In this document: one piece after another, positions 37,177-44,927 of the stretch
How the letters are laid out: the number at the start of each line of letters is the position of its first letter
Position numbering within the stretch: the first letter of the stretch is position 1
Origin: Teichococcus vastitatis
GTDB taxonomy: Bacteria > Pseudomonadota > Alphaproteobacteria > Acetobacterales > Acetobacteraceae
Direction of reading: 5' to 3'
DNA length: 64,000 nt
NCBI RefSeq assembly: GCF_003604215.1
Contig: NZ_QXGS01000001.1
Coordinates: 434,001-498,000 of the forward strand
Position numbers and translations under genes: made by a program
Notes under the pieces: model-generated
The model's input: only the letters and a program-made list of their open reading frames with translations
Database searches by the model: none
What the model was told of the DNA's origin: nothing

Positions 37177-38025
37177 ATGGACGCTTTCCGTCGCCACATC
37201 GAGGCCTGCAACAACCTCCACTCCCCGGCCGGGCTGGTGCCATTCCGCCTCGGCGCCGAGCAGGTCGGCTGGCTGGAGCCCGACCTGGCCCGCTGGCTGG
37301 CCTTCCGCCCGCGCGACTTCCACTTCGACGCCGATGGCGTGTCCGTCACCGCCCGGATGCCGGCGCAGCGCGACCGCATCCTGGCGGACACCGTGCGCGA
37401 CCTGGAGAAGGCCGGCCACCTGCGGCTGCGCGACGAGGCCTTCGACGTGCGCGCCGCGCCGGATGGGCCGGTGCTGGCGCGGCTCGACCGCGGTGCCATC
37501 CCGGCCTTCGGCGTGCAGGCCCAGGGGGTTCACCTGAACGGCCTGGTGCGGCGCGCGGACGGGGTGCATGTCTGGCTGGGCCGGCGCTCGAAGACCAAGT
37601 CGGTCGCCCCCGGGCAATGGGACAACGTGGTGGGCGGCGGCGTGCCGGCCGGGCTGGATGCCGCCGCCACGCTGATCAAGGAAGCCGCCGAGGAAGCCGG
37701 AATGCCGCCGGAGCTGGCGTCGCGGGCCCGCCCGGTGGGCCGCGTATCCTACATCATGCGGAACGAGGAAGGGCTGCGTCGCGACCTGTTGCACGTCTTC
37801 GACCTTGACCTGCCCGAAAGCTTCACCCCGGTGCCGCATGACGACGAGGTGGAGCATTTCGAGCTGTGGCCGCTGCGGCGGGCCCTGGAGGCGGTGCGCG
37901 ACACCGACGACGTGAAGTTCAACGTCAACCTGGTGCTGATTGACCTGTTTCTGCGCGAAGGGCTGATCGACCCCGCCAGTGCCGAGGGCCGCAGCCTGCG
38001 TCTGGCCCTGGATTCCGGGGCCTGA
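37177..38025 (+). CDS. DUF4743 plus Nudix hydrolase (thiamine-pyrophosphokinase-associated type)
   Basis: 282 residues. The N-terminal DUF4743 domain (about 1-120) includes HIEACNNL, and the Nudix domain follows with WDNVVGGGVPAGLDAAATLIKEAAEEAG (a Nudix box written GG..G...A..L..EAAEEAG). RRSKTKSVAPGQWDN is a strong mark of the TPK-related Nudix group; eukaryotic homologues hydrolyse oxidised or damaged thiamine diphosphate. In bacteria the role is inferred. It is divergent from the class V aminotransferase-fold gene, and no strong ribosome site precedes the ATG. Confidence 0.9.
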   Translation: MDAFRRHIEACNNLHSPAGLVPFRLGAEQVGWLEPDLARWLAFRPRDFHFDADGVSVTARMPAQRDRILADTVRDLEKAGHLRLRDEAFDVRAAPDGPVLARLDRGAIPAFGVQAQGVHLNGLVRRADGVHVWLGRRSKTKSVAPGQWDNVVGGGVPAGLDAAATLIKEAAEEAGMPPELASRARPVGRVSYIMRNEEGLRRDLLHVFDLDLPESFTPVPHDDEVEHFELWPLRRALEAVRDTDDVKFNVNLVLIDLFLREGLIDPASAEGRSLRLALDSGA

Positions 38026-38339
38026 GCCTCAGGCGCCGCGCATCGCCGACGGGAGGCCATCCATCCGGCCACCAGGCTTCCGGGCCCGGCGCGCCGGCCG
38101 GCGCCGTGGAGCGCGCCTCCCCCGCCTTCTTCCCGCCGCGAATCCTTCCGCGGCTGCCCCGGCGGACTGGCGGCAGCAACGCCTGTGCCGGAGACCCGGC
38201 GCAGATATCGCGGCGCCGGCTGCGGGGCCAGTTCCCATGTCACCCGATCCCGGATCTGCCCCACGGCGCCCGCGTGGCGAGCGCCATCAGCCGGCCGGAG
38301 ACGCCCCGCTCCGCGCCCACGGGCGGCCCTCTGCGGCGT
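38026..38339. other. 314-bp intergenic region with no gene recognised
   Basis: This lies between the convergent DUF4743 and SYLF genes. It is GC-rich and contains several short inverted repeats but no T tract and no frame with convincing product similarity. I see nothing that I can annotate with confidence. Confidence 0.4.
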
Positions 38340-39191
38340 TCAGCGCAGCGGCTCGGCGGAAACGCCGCTGCCGGGGGCGTAACCCGGCGGCGCCTGGTAA
38401 GGCTGGTTCTGCTGATAAGGCTGCGCCGGCTGCTGGTAGCCCGGCTGCGCATAGCCCTGCTGCGGCGCCTGCGCCGCCGGCTGGCCACTGCCGTAGCGCA
38501 TCAGCGCCGCGCGCAGCGGATCGGCGCCCGGGTTGTAGGCGGCCATGTCGACCACGATCTGCCGCGCCCCGTAGCTCTGGCCGTAATAGGCGCGGTTCCA
38601 TTCGGAGCGGCCGGACAGCAGCGAGCCATCCAGCGCGATGCCGGCATACAGGCCGCGCGTCTTGGCAAAGGTGACGATGTCGGCGCCCACCGCGGCGGTG
38701 GTGGCGCCGGCGATGCCACCGCCGATGGTGGCCACCGCGATCGAGGCATCGGCGCCGATCTTGAACTGGCTGTCCATCAGCGCGGACAAGCCCTTGTCCG
38801 TCAGGATCACCATCATGACCATGGCGTCCTGGATGCCGGCCTGCAGGCCGATGCTGCCCGAGCCCATGCCGTAGAAGGCCGGCGAGGACCAGGAGCCGGC
38901 GCCATCGCGCGCCACCAGCACGCAGGATCCACCCTGTCCGCCGAAGATGAAGCCGGCGCGGAACACGCGCGGGCAGACCATCACGGCGCGGGCCCGGCGC
39001 AGCAGCGTCACCGCGTCATTGAAGTGCGCCGCGTTGCCGCCATCCCCGGCGCTGAGCATTTCCTGCACCGCGAGGGTGGAGCGGTCCACCAGGGCCTGCT
39101 GCTCCGCCTGCGCCAGGGCCGGGCGCGGAGCCACCAGGGCGAACAGCGACACCGCGCCGAGAAGCGCTGCCCCGAAGATCGAACGCCGCAT
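38340..39191 (-). CDS. SYLF/YSC84-type lipid-binding-domain protein
   Basis: 283 residues. A signal peptide (1-27, ending ALAQA) targets the periplasm. The central domain shows the SYLF/Ysc84 features ARAVMVCPRVFRAGFIFGGQGGSC, WSSPAFYGMGSGSIGLQAG, ILTDKGLSALM and GARQIVVDM. Eukaryotic homologues bind phosphoinositides; in bacteria the role is unknown. The C-terminus (about 235-283) is a Gln/Pro/Tyr-rich low-complexity tail. The gene is alone between the DUF4743 and histidine-phosphatase genes. Confidence 0.88.
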   Translation of the reverse strand: MRRSIFGAALLGAVSLFALVAPRPALAQAEQQALVDRSTLAVQEMLSAGDGGNAAHFNDAVTLLRRARAVMVCPRVFRAGFIFGGQGGSCVLVARDGAGSWSSPAFYGMGSGSIGLQAGIQDAMVMMVILTDKGLSALMDSQFKIGADASIAVATIGGGIAGATTAAVGADIVTFAKTRGLYAGIALDGSLLSGRSEWNRAYYGQSYGARQIVVDMAAYNPGADPLRAALMRYGSGQPAAQAPQQGYAQPGYQQPAQPYQQNQPYQAPPGYAPGSGVSAEPLR

Positions 39192-39269
39192 GAGAGTCCT
39201 CCGCCAAGTCCTTGCGAAGCAATGACCTCTGGCAGCGCCGCTGGCAAGCCAAACTTGCCAGACCGGCGC

Positions 39270-39899
39270 TCAGAGCGGCCCGGGCGGCTCCTCATTGACC
39301 GAAACCACGCGCCATTCGCCCGCGTGGTTCTCCAGCCGGGTCAGCGACAGGTTCTTCACCGACAGGCGGAAGGCCTGCTGCGGGGTCAACTGCAGAGCAT
39401 GCGCCACCGCGGCGCGGATCGAGCCGCCATGCGCGACGATCACCACGTTCCCGTCCGGGTATTGCGCTGCCATGTCGTCCAGTGCCGGGCCGACGCGGCG
39501 CTCGATCACGTCGCGCAGGCTTTCGCCGCCGGGCGGGGTTTCGTCGGCGCCGTGCGGCCAGAACGGGTGCGGCGGGTCGCGCAGCATCTCAACCAGCGCC
39601 TCGTGGGTGATGCCCTGCCATTCGCCCAGGTGCTGCTCGACGAAACGCGGCTCCATCTCCATCGGCACCGCCGGGTATCCGGCGGCGAAGATGGCATCGG
39701 CCGTGGCACGGGTGCGGGACAGCGGCGTGTGGAACCAGCGCGCACCGGCCGGCAGGCGCCCGGCCAGCCAGCGATAGGATTCGGCATCCTGCGCCATGGT
39801 CACGGCACACACCGCCACGTCCATGTCGCCATACATGATCAACCGGGCGGAAGGCTCCACCAGCGCGTGGCGGATCAGGAAGAAGCGGGTCTGGGTCAC
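39270..39899 (-). CDS. Histidine phosphatase family protein (phosphoglycerate mutase-like)
   Basis: 209 residues. The catalytic RHG box reads LIRHALVE (Arg-His at 9-10, Gly replaced by Ala), the second arginine is in HTPLSRTRATAD, the acid is in EQHLGEWQG, and the second His is in VIVAHGGSI. This order is typical of the cofactor-independent or small-molecule phosphatases of the superfamily, including CobC-like and broad phosphomonoesterases. The substrate cannot be read. The ABC permease stop lies 61 bp upstream on the same strand. Confidence 0.88.
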   Translation of the reverse strand: MTQTRFFLIRHALVEPSARLIMYGDMDVAVCAVTMAQDAESYRWLAGRLPAGARWFHTPLSRTRATADAIFAAGYPAVPMEMEPRFVEQHLGEWQGITHEALVEMLRDPPHPFWPHGADETPPGGESLRDVIERRVGPALDDMAAQYPDGNVVIVAHGGSIRAAVAHALQLTPQQAFRLSVKNLSLTRLENHAGEWRVVSVNEEPPGPL

Positions 39900-39960
39900 G
39901 CCCCGGGCTGTAGCGCCTTTCCACGCCAGCGGGAATGCCGGCGAGAATGCTTCCGGCGCC

Positions 39961-40761
39961 CTACTCGCCGATGGTCAGCAAAGCACCGGAGCGGCGTGCC
40001 GCCTCGAACTGCGCCCCGAACACCCGGCCCAGCACCAGCAGCCAGATCAAGTCCAGCCCGAAGGCCATCAGCAGGTGGAAGCTGTCGAGCCGCCCCTCTG
40101 TCAGCGCCGCGCGCATGCCCTCGAAGACATGCGCTGCGGGGATCGCCTGCGCCACCCATTGGAGACCCGTGGGCAGGGTGGAGAGCGGGTAGAACACGCA
40201 GGCAAAGGGCGTCAGGCCGAACAGCACCGACCAGGCCAGCGGCTCCGCCCCCGCCCCGTGCCGCAGGATCATCGCGGTGACGCCGAGCGCCACGGCCCAG
40301 CCCATCAGCATCAGCGCGGCGAAGAACAGCACCACCACCGGCCCCATGCGGAACAGGCCAAAGCCGTACAGCGCCCAGGCCAGCGCCACCGCCGGCAGCA
40401 CGCCGGTCAGCATGCGCAGCGTCGCCATGCACATCAGCCCGGCCACCAGTTCCCCCGGCCGCAGCGGGGAGACAAAGATGTGGCCGAGGTTGCGGCTCCA
40501 GATCTCCTCCAGGAAGGTGATGGCGAAGCCCATCTGTGAGCGCAGCGCCACCTCCCACAGCAGCACGCCGCCGAGCAGCACGCCGGCCGCCACGCTGGCG
40601 GTGTTCTGCTGCACCCCGGCGAGGTAGGCGGTGACGAAGCCCCAGACCAGCATCTGCAGGATCGGCCAGTACATCAGCTCCAGCAGGCGGGGCCAGGAGT
40701 GGCGGTACAGCGCGAGATGGCGGTAGCAAAGGCCCCAGACGCGGCGCAGCGAGCCCTTCAT
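39961..40761 (-). CDS. ABC-2-type transporter permease
   Basis: 266 residues with about six membrane helices. It resembles ABC-2 permeases of drug, polysaccharide or lipid exporters: RHLALYRHSWPRLLELMYWP near the N-terminus and RNLGHIFVSPLRPGELVAG. The start ATG at 40761 overlaps the TGA of the upstream ATPase gene (ATGA, 4 bp), so the two proteins are translationally coupled and probably form one exporter. The substrate is unknown. The neighbouring pca genes do not show that aromatics are exported. Confidence 0.9.
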   Translation of the reverse strand: MKGSLRRVWGLCYRHLALYRHSWPRLLELMYWPILQMLVWGFVTAYLAGVQQNTASVAAGVLLGGVLLWEVALRSQMGFAITFLEEIWSRNLGHIFVSPLRPGELVAGLMCMATLRMLTGVLPAVALAWALYGFGLFRMGPVVVLFFAALMLMGWAVALGVTAMILRHGAGAEPLAWSVLFGLTPFACVFYPLSTLPTGLQWVAQAIPAAHVFEGMRAALTEGRLDSFHLLMAFGLDLIWLLVLGRVFGAQFEAARRSGALLTIGE

Positions 40762-41519
40762 GCCACGGCCTCCCCCATCGGCTCGCCAGCCCGTTTGCGG
40801 TTGCGGGCGATGTCCAGGAACACTTCCTCCAGATTGTCGCGGCCGAAGCGGGCGGCGAGTTCGGACGGGCTGCCCTGATCCACGATGCGGCCGCGCTTCA
40901 GCATCAGCACGTGGCCGCACAGCCGCTCCACCTCGGCCATGTTGTGGCTGGCCAGAAGGATGGCGCAGCCGCTCTCGGCCTGGTAGCGCTCCAGCCAGGA
41001 GCGCACCCAATCCCCGGTATCCGGGTCGAGGCTGGCGGTGGGCTCGTCCAGCAGCAGCAGCTCGGGGCGGTTCACCAGCGCCTTGGCCAGCGCCACGCGG
41101 GTCTTCTGCCCGGCGGAAAGCTGCCCGGCCGGGCGGTGGAGGATCTCCTCCAGCTGCAGCGCCGCCGCCAGCTCGGCAATGCGCGCCTCGGCCCGCGGCA
41201 CGTCGTAGAGATGGGCATAGACCCGCAGGTTCTCGGCCACGCTCAGCCGGTGCGGCAGGGCCACATAGGGCGAGGAGAAGTTCATCCGCGCCAGCGCCGC
41301 GAAGCGGTCGCGCGCCATGTCATGCCCGAGCACCCGGACCGTTCCGGCGCTCGGCACCAGCAGGCCGAGCAGCATGGCGATGGTGGTGCTCTTGCCGGCG
41401 CCATTGCCGCCCAGCAATCCCCAGGTGGCGCCGCGCGGCAGGGTGAAGCTCAGCGCGTCCACGGCAAGGTTCTCGCCGTAGCGCTTGGTCAGGCCTTCGG
41501 CCTGGATGGCGTCGGTCAT
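40758..41519 (-). CDS. ABC transporter ATP-binding protein
   Basis: 253 residues. Walker A GGNGAGKST, signature LSAGQKTRVALAKAL, Walker B LLLLDEPTASLD and the switch His in LLASHNM are present. The sequence is typical of the ATPases partnered with ABC-2 permeases. Its TGA overlaps the ATG of the permease gene. The 81-bp gap to the pcaG stop contains an 11-bp perfect hairpin (41536-41563), so the pca operon and the transporter may be separate transcripts. Confidence 0.93.
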   Translation of the reverse strand: MTDAIQAEGLTKRYGENLAVDALSFTLPRGATWGLLGGNGAGKSTTIAMLLGLLVPSAGTVRVLGHDMARDRFAALARMNFSSPYVALPHRLSVAENLRVYAHLYDVPRAEARIAELAAALQLEEILHRPAGQLSAGQKTRVALAKALVNRPELLLLDEPTASLDPDTGDWVRSWLERYQAESGCAILLASHNMAEVERLCGHVLMLKRGRIVDQGSPSELAARFGRDNLEEVFLDIARNRKRAGEPMGEAVA

Positions 41520-41535
41520 GCGGTTGCGCTTAGCA

Positions 41536-41563
41536 GGTCCCGCGCGTGGCGTCGCGCGGGACC
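41536..41563 (-). terminator. Hairpin between pcaG and the ABC transporter
   Basis: A perfect 11-bp inverted repeat (GGTCCCGCGCG / CGCGCGGGACC) with a 6-base loop sits 38 bp beyond the pcaG stop. No T tract follows on the minus strand. It may end the pca transcript with Rho or stabilise its 3' end. Confidence 0.4.
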
Positions 41564-41600
41564 GGAGCGGAGAGGTGATCTGCCGCCCCGCCTCGCGCCG

Positions 41601-42182
41601 TCACATGTCGAAGAACACCGTTTCCGCATCGCCCTGCAGGTGGATGGTGAAGCGGTAGCTCGGCATGTCGGCGGCCGCGGTGCGCTCGGCCACCAGCGTG
41701 GCGCGGCGCCCCGCCTGCTCCACGCTGCGCAGCACCGGGTCGGCCTCCAGCGCGGCCGCGTCTTCCGGGAAATACATCCGGGTGTGCAGGTGGATGTTGA
41801 TGCCGCGGGCGAAGATCAGCAGGCTGACATGCGGCGCCTGCGGCCGCCCGTCCCGCCAGGGCACCACGCCCGGCCGCACCGTTTCGAACATCCATTCGCC
41901 GGTTTCGGAGGAGGCCGCCGCGCGGCCCCAGCCGGAGAAGTCGCCGGCATTGTGCCGCCCCTCGGCATCCGCCTGCCACAGCTCCAGCAGCGCATCCCGC
42001 ACCGGTGTGCCGGAGCCGTCGATGACGAGGCCGGTGATGCGGATGCGCTCGCCCGCGCCGTCGATGATGTGCGGCTGTTCCTGCGTGCGCACGGCGAGCC
42101 CGGCGAAGGCCGGCAGGGTGCCGATGTGGACATAGGGGCCGCCGGTCTGGGACGGCGTTTCCTTCAGGTATTCCACGGGCAT
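41601..42182 (-). CDS. pcaG: Protocatechuate 3,4-dioxygenase alpha subunit
   Basis: 193 residues. The alpha subunit pairs with PcaH in the non-heme Fe(III) enzyme that opens protocatechuate to 3-carboxy-cis,cis-muconate. Visible family marks are QTGGPYVHIG, DALLELWQADAEGRHN and FARGINIHLHTRMYFPED. The alpha chain lacks the iron-binding tyrosine and histidine set, as expected. The ATG at 42182 lies 4 bp after the pcaH stop (42187), so the two are co-translated. It is the last gene of a short pcaHG operon on the minus strand. Confidence 0.95.
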   Translation of the reverse strand: MPVEYLKETPSQTGGPYVHIGTLPAFAGLAVRTQEQPHIIDGAGERIRITGLVIDGSGTPVRDALLELWQADAEGRHNAGDFSGWGRAAASSETGEWMFETVRPGVVPWRDGRPQAPHVSLLIFARGINIHLHTRMYFPEDAAALEADPVLRSVEQAGRRATLVAERTAAADMPSYRFTIHLQGDAETVFFDM

Positions 42183-42186
42183 CGTT

Positions 42187-42954
42187 TCACATCCCTTCCG
42201 GACGGTTCTCGAAAAAGGTTTGCCGCCGGCCGCGCAGCACCACGTCGAAGCGGTAGGCCAGTGCGTCGAACGGCACCGCATTGCCCATGTCGAGCCTGGC
42301 CACCAGCCGCTCGGCCGCCGCCTTGTCCGGCAGCGTGCCGATGATCGGACAGAACGGGATCAGCGGATCGCCCTCGAAATAAAGCTGGCTGACCAGCCGC
42401 TGCACGAAGGCGTGGCCGAACAGCGAGATGTGGATGTGCGCCGGGCGCCAGTCGCTGCCGTTGTTGCGCCAGGGATAGGGCCCGGGGCGGATCGTGCGGA
42501 AAAAGTAATTGCCGTCGGCATCGGTCATGCAGCGGCCCTGGCCGCCGAAATTCGGATCGAGCGGCGCCAGGTAGCTGTCGTTCTTGTGGCGGTAGCGGCC
42601 GCCGGCATTGGCCTGCCACACCTCGATCAGCGTGTTGGGCACCGGCCGGCCGCACTCGTCCAGCACCTTGCCATGGACGATGATGCGTTCGCCCTGGGCG
42701 TCCCCGTGATTCCCCTCCGCCTGGGCGTAGTTGCGGATCAGGTCATTGTCGAGCGGCTCCAGGATGCGCGCCTTGAACACCGGGCCGGCGTTCTCGCCCG
42801 GCCCCGGCTCCAGCGACACCAGGGCACGGCGGGGGGAGCGCAGCACGCTGGTCTTGTATTGCGGGGTGAAGGCGGGCGGGTGCTGGTTGCGGTCGCGGCG
42901 CATGATGTCGCCCTGCGTTCCGGCCATCAGGCCGGTCATGCCATCGGCGGGCAT
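42187..42954 (-). CDS. pcaH: Protocatechuate 3,4-dioxygenase beta subunit
   Basis: 255 residues. The iron ligands can be placed: Tyr in [10 protein letters not shown], Tyr in RPGPYPWRN, and the His pair in [31 protein letters not shown] is the conserved core. AGGAGG lies 7 bases before the ATG at 42954, giving MPADGMTG. It is divergent from the LysR gene; the region between holds paired palindromes that may control both. Confidence 0.97.
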   Translation of the reverse strand: MPADGMTGLMAGTQGDIMRRDRNQHPPAFTPQYKTSVLRSPRRALVSLEPGPGENAGPVFKARILEPLDNDLIRNYAQAEGNHGDAQGERIIVHGKVLDECGRPVPNTLIEVWQANAGGRYRHKNDSYLAPLDPNFGGQGRCMTDADGNYFFRTIRPGPYPWRNNGSDWRPAHIHISLFGHAFVQRLVSQLYFEGDPLIPFCPIIGTLPDKAAAERLVARLDMGNAVPFDALAYRFDVVLRGRRQTFFENRPEGM

Positions 42955-43030
42955 CGGCGTTCCTCCTGCGGTTGCTGGATTGTTGCGCGGCAGGGCCGGC
43001 AGGCCGCCGCGTGCCCGCCAGCATGCCGGG

Positions 43031-43072
43031 ATGCGTTGCATCGGAAAACCGCGGCTTTATCATGCAATGCAT
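43031..43072. promoter_or_regulatory. Paired ATGC-N3-GCAT palindromes in the pcaH-lysR intergenic region
   Basis: ATGCGTTGCAT (43031-43041) and ATGCAATGCAT (43062-43072) share the form ATGC-N3-GCAT. Their centres are 31 bp apart, about three helical turns, so two regulator dimers could bind the same DNA face. The second site covers the first codon of lysR. A LysR-type protein is the obvious candidate binder, but this is inferred. Confidence 0.5.
43036..43063 (+). promoter_or_regulatory. Candidate promoter for lysR, possibly leaderless
   Basis: TTGCAT (43036-43041) and TATCAT (43058-43063) are spaced 16 bp. The -10 box matches TATAAT at five positions. The start would lie near 43070, beside the ATG at 43071, and the boxes overlap both palindromes. 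Confidence 0.4.
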
Positions 43073-44012
43073 GAAGGGCATCGATGCGTTGGCATTGGAC
43101 GGCCACGCGCTGCGCTTGTTCCTGGCGGTGCTGGACACCGGCTCTGTGACGCAGGCGGCCGAACGGCTGGGCCTCAGCCAGTCGGCCGCCAGCCACGGGC
43201 TGAACCGGCTGCGGGCCACGCTGGGCGACCCGCTCTTCGTCAAGTCCGGGCGCGGCATCACTGCCACGGCCCATGCCCGCGCCCTGGCGGCACCGGTGCA
43301 GGCGCTGCTGGCGGGAATGCAGAACCTCGGCCGTCACCGACCCTTCGACCCGGCCACGGCCACGCTGTCCTTCACCATCGCCGCCAACGACTTCCAGCGC
43401 GACCTGCTGCTGCCTGCCTTCTTCGCACGGGTCCAAGGGCAGGTAGCGCGCTTCAGCCTGCGGGTCATTCCCTCCGGCGCGCCGGCCGCCGCCCTGCTGC
43501 GCGAACAGGGCTGCGAGCTGCTGGTCACCCCTCTGCCCCCCTCCGGCACCGACATCCTGCAGAAGCGCCTGCTGACCGACCGCTACGCCTGCTTCTACGA
43601 TCCCGCCTGCCGCACCGCCCCGCGCGGGCGGGATGACTACCTCGCGGCGCGGCACGTCACGGTGCTGCACCCGGAAGGCGAGAAGCTGGATTTCGATCGC
43701 CGGCTGGAGGCATTGGGCGTGACGCGGGACATCGCCCTCGAGGTGCCGGATTTCACCGCCATCGCCGGCTTCCTGCGCGGCAGCGCGATGCTGGCGACCC
43801 TGCCCGCCATGCTGCGCCACTCCGCGCTCCGCGGCCTGGCCAGCGCGGCGCTGCCGCTGCGCCCGGCCGGGCGCGGCGGAGGGCAGCTCGGGCTGCTGCC
43901 GCTCTACATGGTGTGGCACCGGCGCCACCAGCAGGAAGCGCGGCATGCCTGGCTGCGCGCGCAGCTGGCCGCCGCGGCGCAGTCGGTGCAGCCCGCGGCG
44001 GTTGCGCCCTGA
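43071..44012 (+). CDS. LysR-family transcriptional regulator of the pca block
   Basis: 313 residues. The N-terminal winged helix-turn-helix is seen in LRLFLAVLDTGSVTQAAERL and GLSQSAASHGLNRLRATLGD, followed by DPLFVKSGRGITATAHA. A periplasmic-binding-like effector domain follows (about 90-300). It lies divergent from pcaHG, where a LysR protein commonly activates in response to a pathway intermediate. ATGs exist at 43062 and 43071; the promoter spacing favours 43071. Its stop overlaps the next start by 1 bp (TGATG), so it is co-translated with the IclR gene. The effector is unknown. Confidence 0.88.
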   Translation: MKGIDALALDGHALRLFLAVLDTGSVTQAAERLGLSQSAASHGLNRLRATLGDPLFVKSGRGITATAHARALAAPVQALLAGMQNLGRHRPFDPATATLSFTIAANDFQRDLLLPAFFARVQGQVARFSLRVIPSGAPAAALLREQGCELLVTPLPPSGTDILQKRLLTDRYACFYDPACRTAPRGRDDYLAARHVTVLHPEGEKLDFDRRLEALGVTRDIALEVPDFTAIAGFLRGSAMLATLPAMLRHSALRGLASAALPLRPAGRGGGQLGLLPLYMVWHRRHQQEARHAWLRAQLAAAAQSVQPAAVAP

Positions 44013-44791
44013 TGCCGGCCGGCATCCCGGCCCGCGCGGAGCGCGACCACCTGGGCGGGCTGGCGCGCGGCCTGGCGGTGATCGAGGTGTTCGGTGCCAC
44101 CCGGCAGCGCGCCACCATCGCCAACATCGCCGCCGCAACCGGCAGCAGCCGCGCCGCCGCCCGCCGCTGCCTGCTGACCCTGGTGGCGCTGGGCTATGCG
44201 GAAACCGACGGGCGGCATTTCACCCTGACGCCGCGCGTGCTGCGCCTGGGCGGCGCCTGGCTGGCCAGCGCGGCCCTGCCCGGGCTGATCCAGCCGCAGC
44301 TGGAGGCGGTGCGGGAAGCCACCGGCGAGAGCTGCTCGGCCGCCATCCTGGACGGGCCGGACGTGGTCTACATCGCCCGGGCGGCGGCGCGGCGCATCAT
44401 GTCCGTGACCCTGGCGGTGGGCAGCCGGCTGCCGGCGCATTGCACCGCGCTGGGCCGCGCCCTGTTGTCCGCCCTGCCGCCGCGCGCGCTGGAGCAGCAC
44501 ATCGCCGCCCTGACCCCCGAGGCGCTGACGGCGCATACCCGCACCACCCGGCCCGCGATCCGCGAAGCCGTCGCCGCCGCGCGCGGCCAGGGCTACGCGC
44601 TGGTGGATGAGGAACTGGAGCTGGGGCTGCGCTCCCTCGCCGTACCGGTGCGCGACGGGCGGGGGCGCTGCGTCGCCGCCATGAACATCGGCGTGCAGGC
44701 CAGCCGCGCCGACGAGGCCACGCTGCACGACACCCTGCTGCCGGCGCTGCGGCAGGCGGCGGCGGCACTGCGCCACAGCATTCCTGGCTGA
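44012..44791 (+). CDS. IclR-family transcriptional regulator (PcaR/PobR/PcaU-like)
   Basis: 259 residues. The winged helix-turn-helix (about 20-75) includes ATIANIAAATGSSRAAARRCLLTL. The IclR effector domain (about 80-255) shows ESCSAAILDGPDVVYIARAAARRIMS, GSRLPAHCTALGRALLSAL and QGYALVDEELELGLRSLAVPV. IclR proteins of the PcaR/PobR/PcaU type control aromatic catabolism, sensing 3-oxoadipate or protocatechuate. It sits between lysR and pcaIJF and is likely to control the latter. The start ATG overlaps the LysR stop. Confidence 0.9.
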   Translation: MPAGIPARAERDHLGGLARGLAVIEVFGATRQRATIANIAAATGSSRAAARRCLLTLVALGYAETDGRHFTLTPRVLRLGGAWLASAALPGLIQPQLEAVREATGESCSAAILDGPDVVYIARAAARRIMSVTLAVGSRLPAHCTALGRALLSALPPRALEQHIAALTPEALTAHTRTTRPAIREAVAAARGQGYALVDEELELGLRSLAVPVRDGRGRCVAAMNIGVQASRADEATLHDTLLPALRQAAAALRHSIPG

Positions 44792-44823
44792 CGCCGCCCG
44801 CCCGCGCACCCCGCTCCATGATC

Positions 44824-44838
44824 GTGCGCATAGCGCAC
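44824..44838. promoter_or_regulatory. Perfect palindrome GTGCGC-ATA-GCGCAC upstream of pcaI
   Basis: This 15-bp palindrome lies in the IclR-pcaI gap. It ends 4 bp before a TTGCGG -35 box, a position typical of an activator site. The IclR protein encoded next to it is the likely binder, but this is inferred. Confidence 0.5.
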
Positions 44839-44842
44839 CGCG

Positions 44843-44872
44843 TTGCGGCCCTGCGCGCGGCGGACCTATCGT
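44843..44872 (+). promoter_or_regulatory. Candidate pcaIJF promoter
   Basis: TTGCGG (44843-44848) and TATCGT (44867-44872) are spaced 18 bp, directly downstream of the palindrome. Transcription would begin near 44879 and include the short leader frame at 44901-44927. Confidence 0.4.
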
Positions 44873-44900
44873 GGCTCCGGCTCAACGAAGCGAGGAAACC

Positions 44901-44927
44901 ATGCCCGGACAAGGCAGCGCCGCATGA
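44901..44927 (+). CDS. Possible 8-codon leader peptide overlapping pcaI
   Basis: ATG at 44901, preceded by GAGGAAACC, encodes MPGQGSAA and stops with a TGA (44925-44927). That stop overlaps the pcaI ATG (44924-44926) as ATGA. It could couple pcaI translation to ribosomes that enter at the strong upstream site, or be chance. Confidence 0.3.
   Translation: MPGQGSAA

Noticed and set aside
42955-43070. A PcaQ-type ATAACC-N4-GGTTAA site
   Set aside because: No such sequence is seen; the only clear symmetry is ATGC-N3-GCAT.
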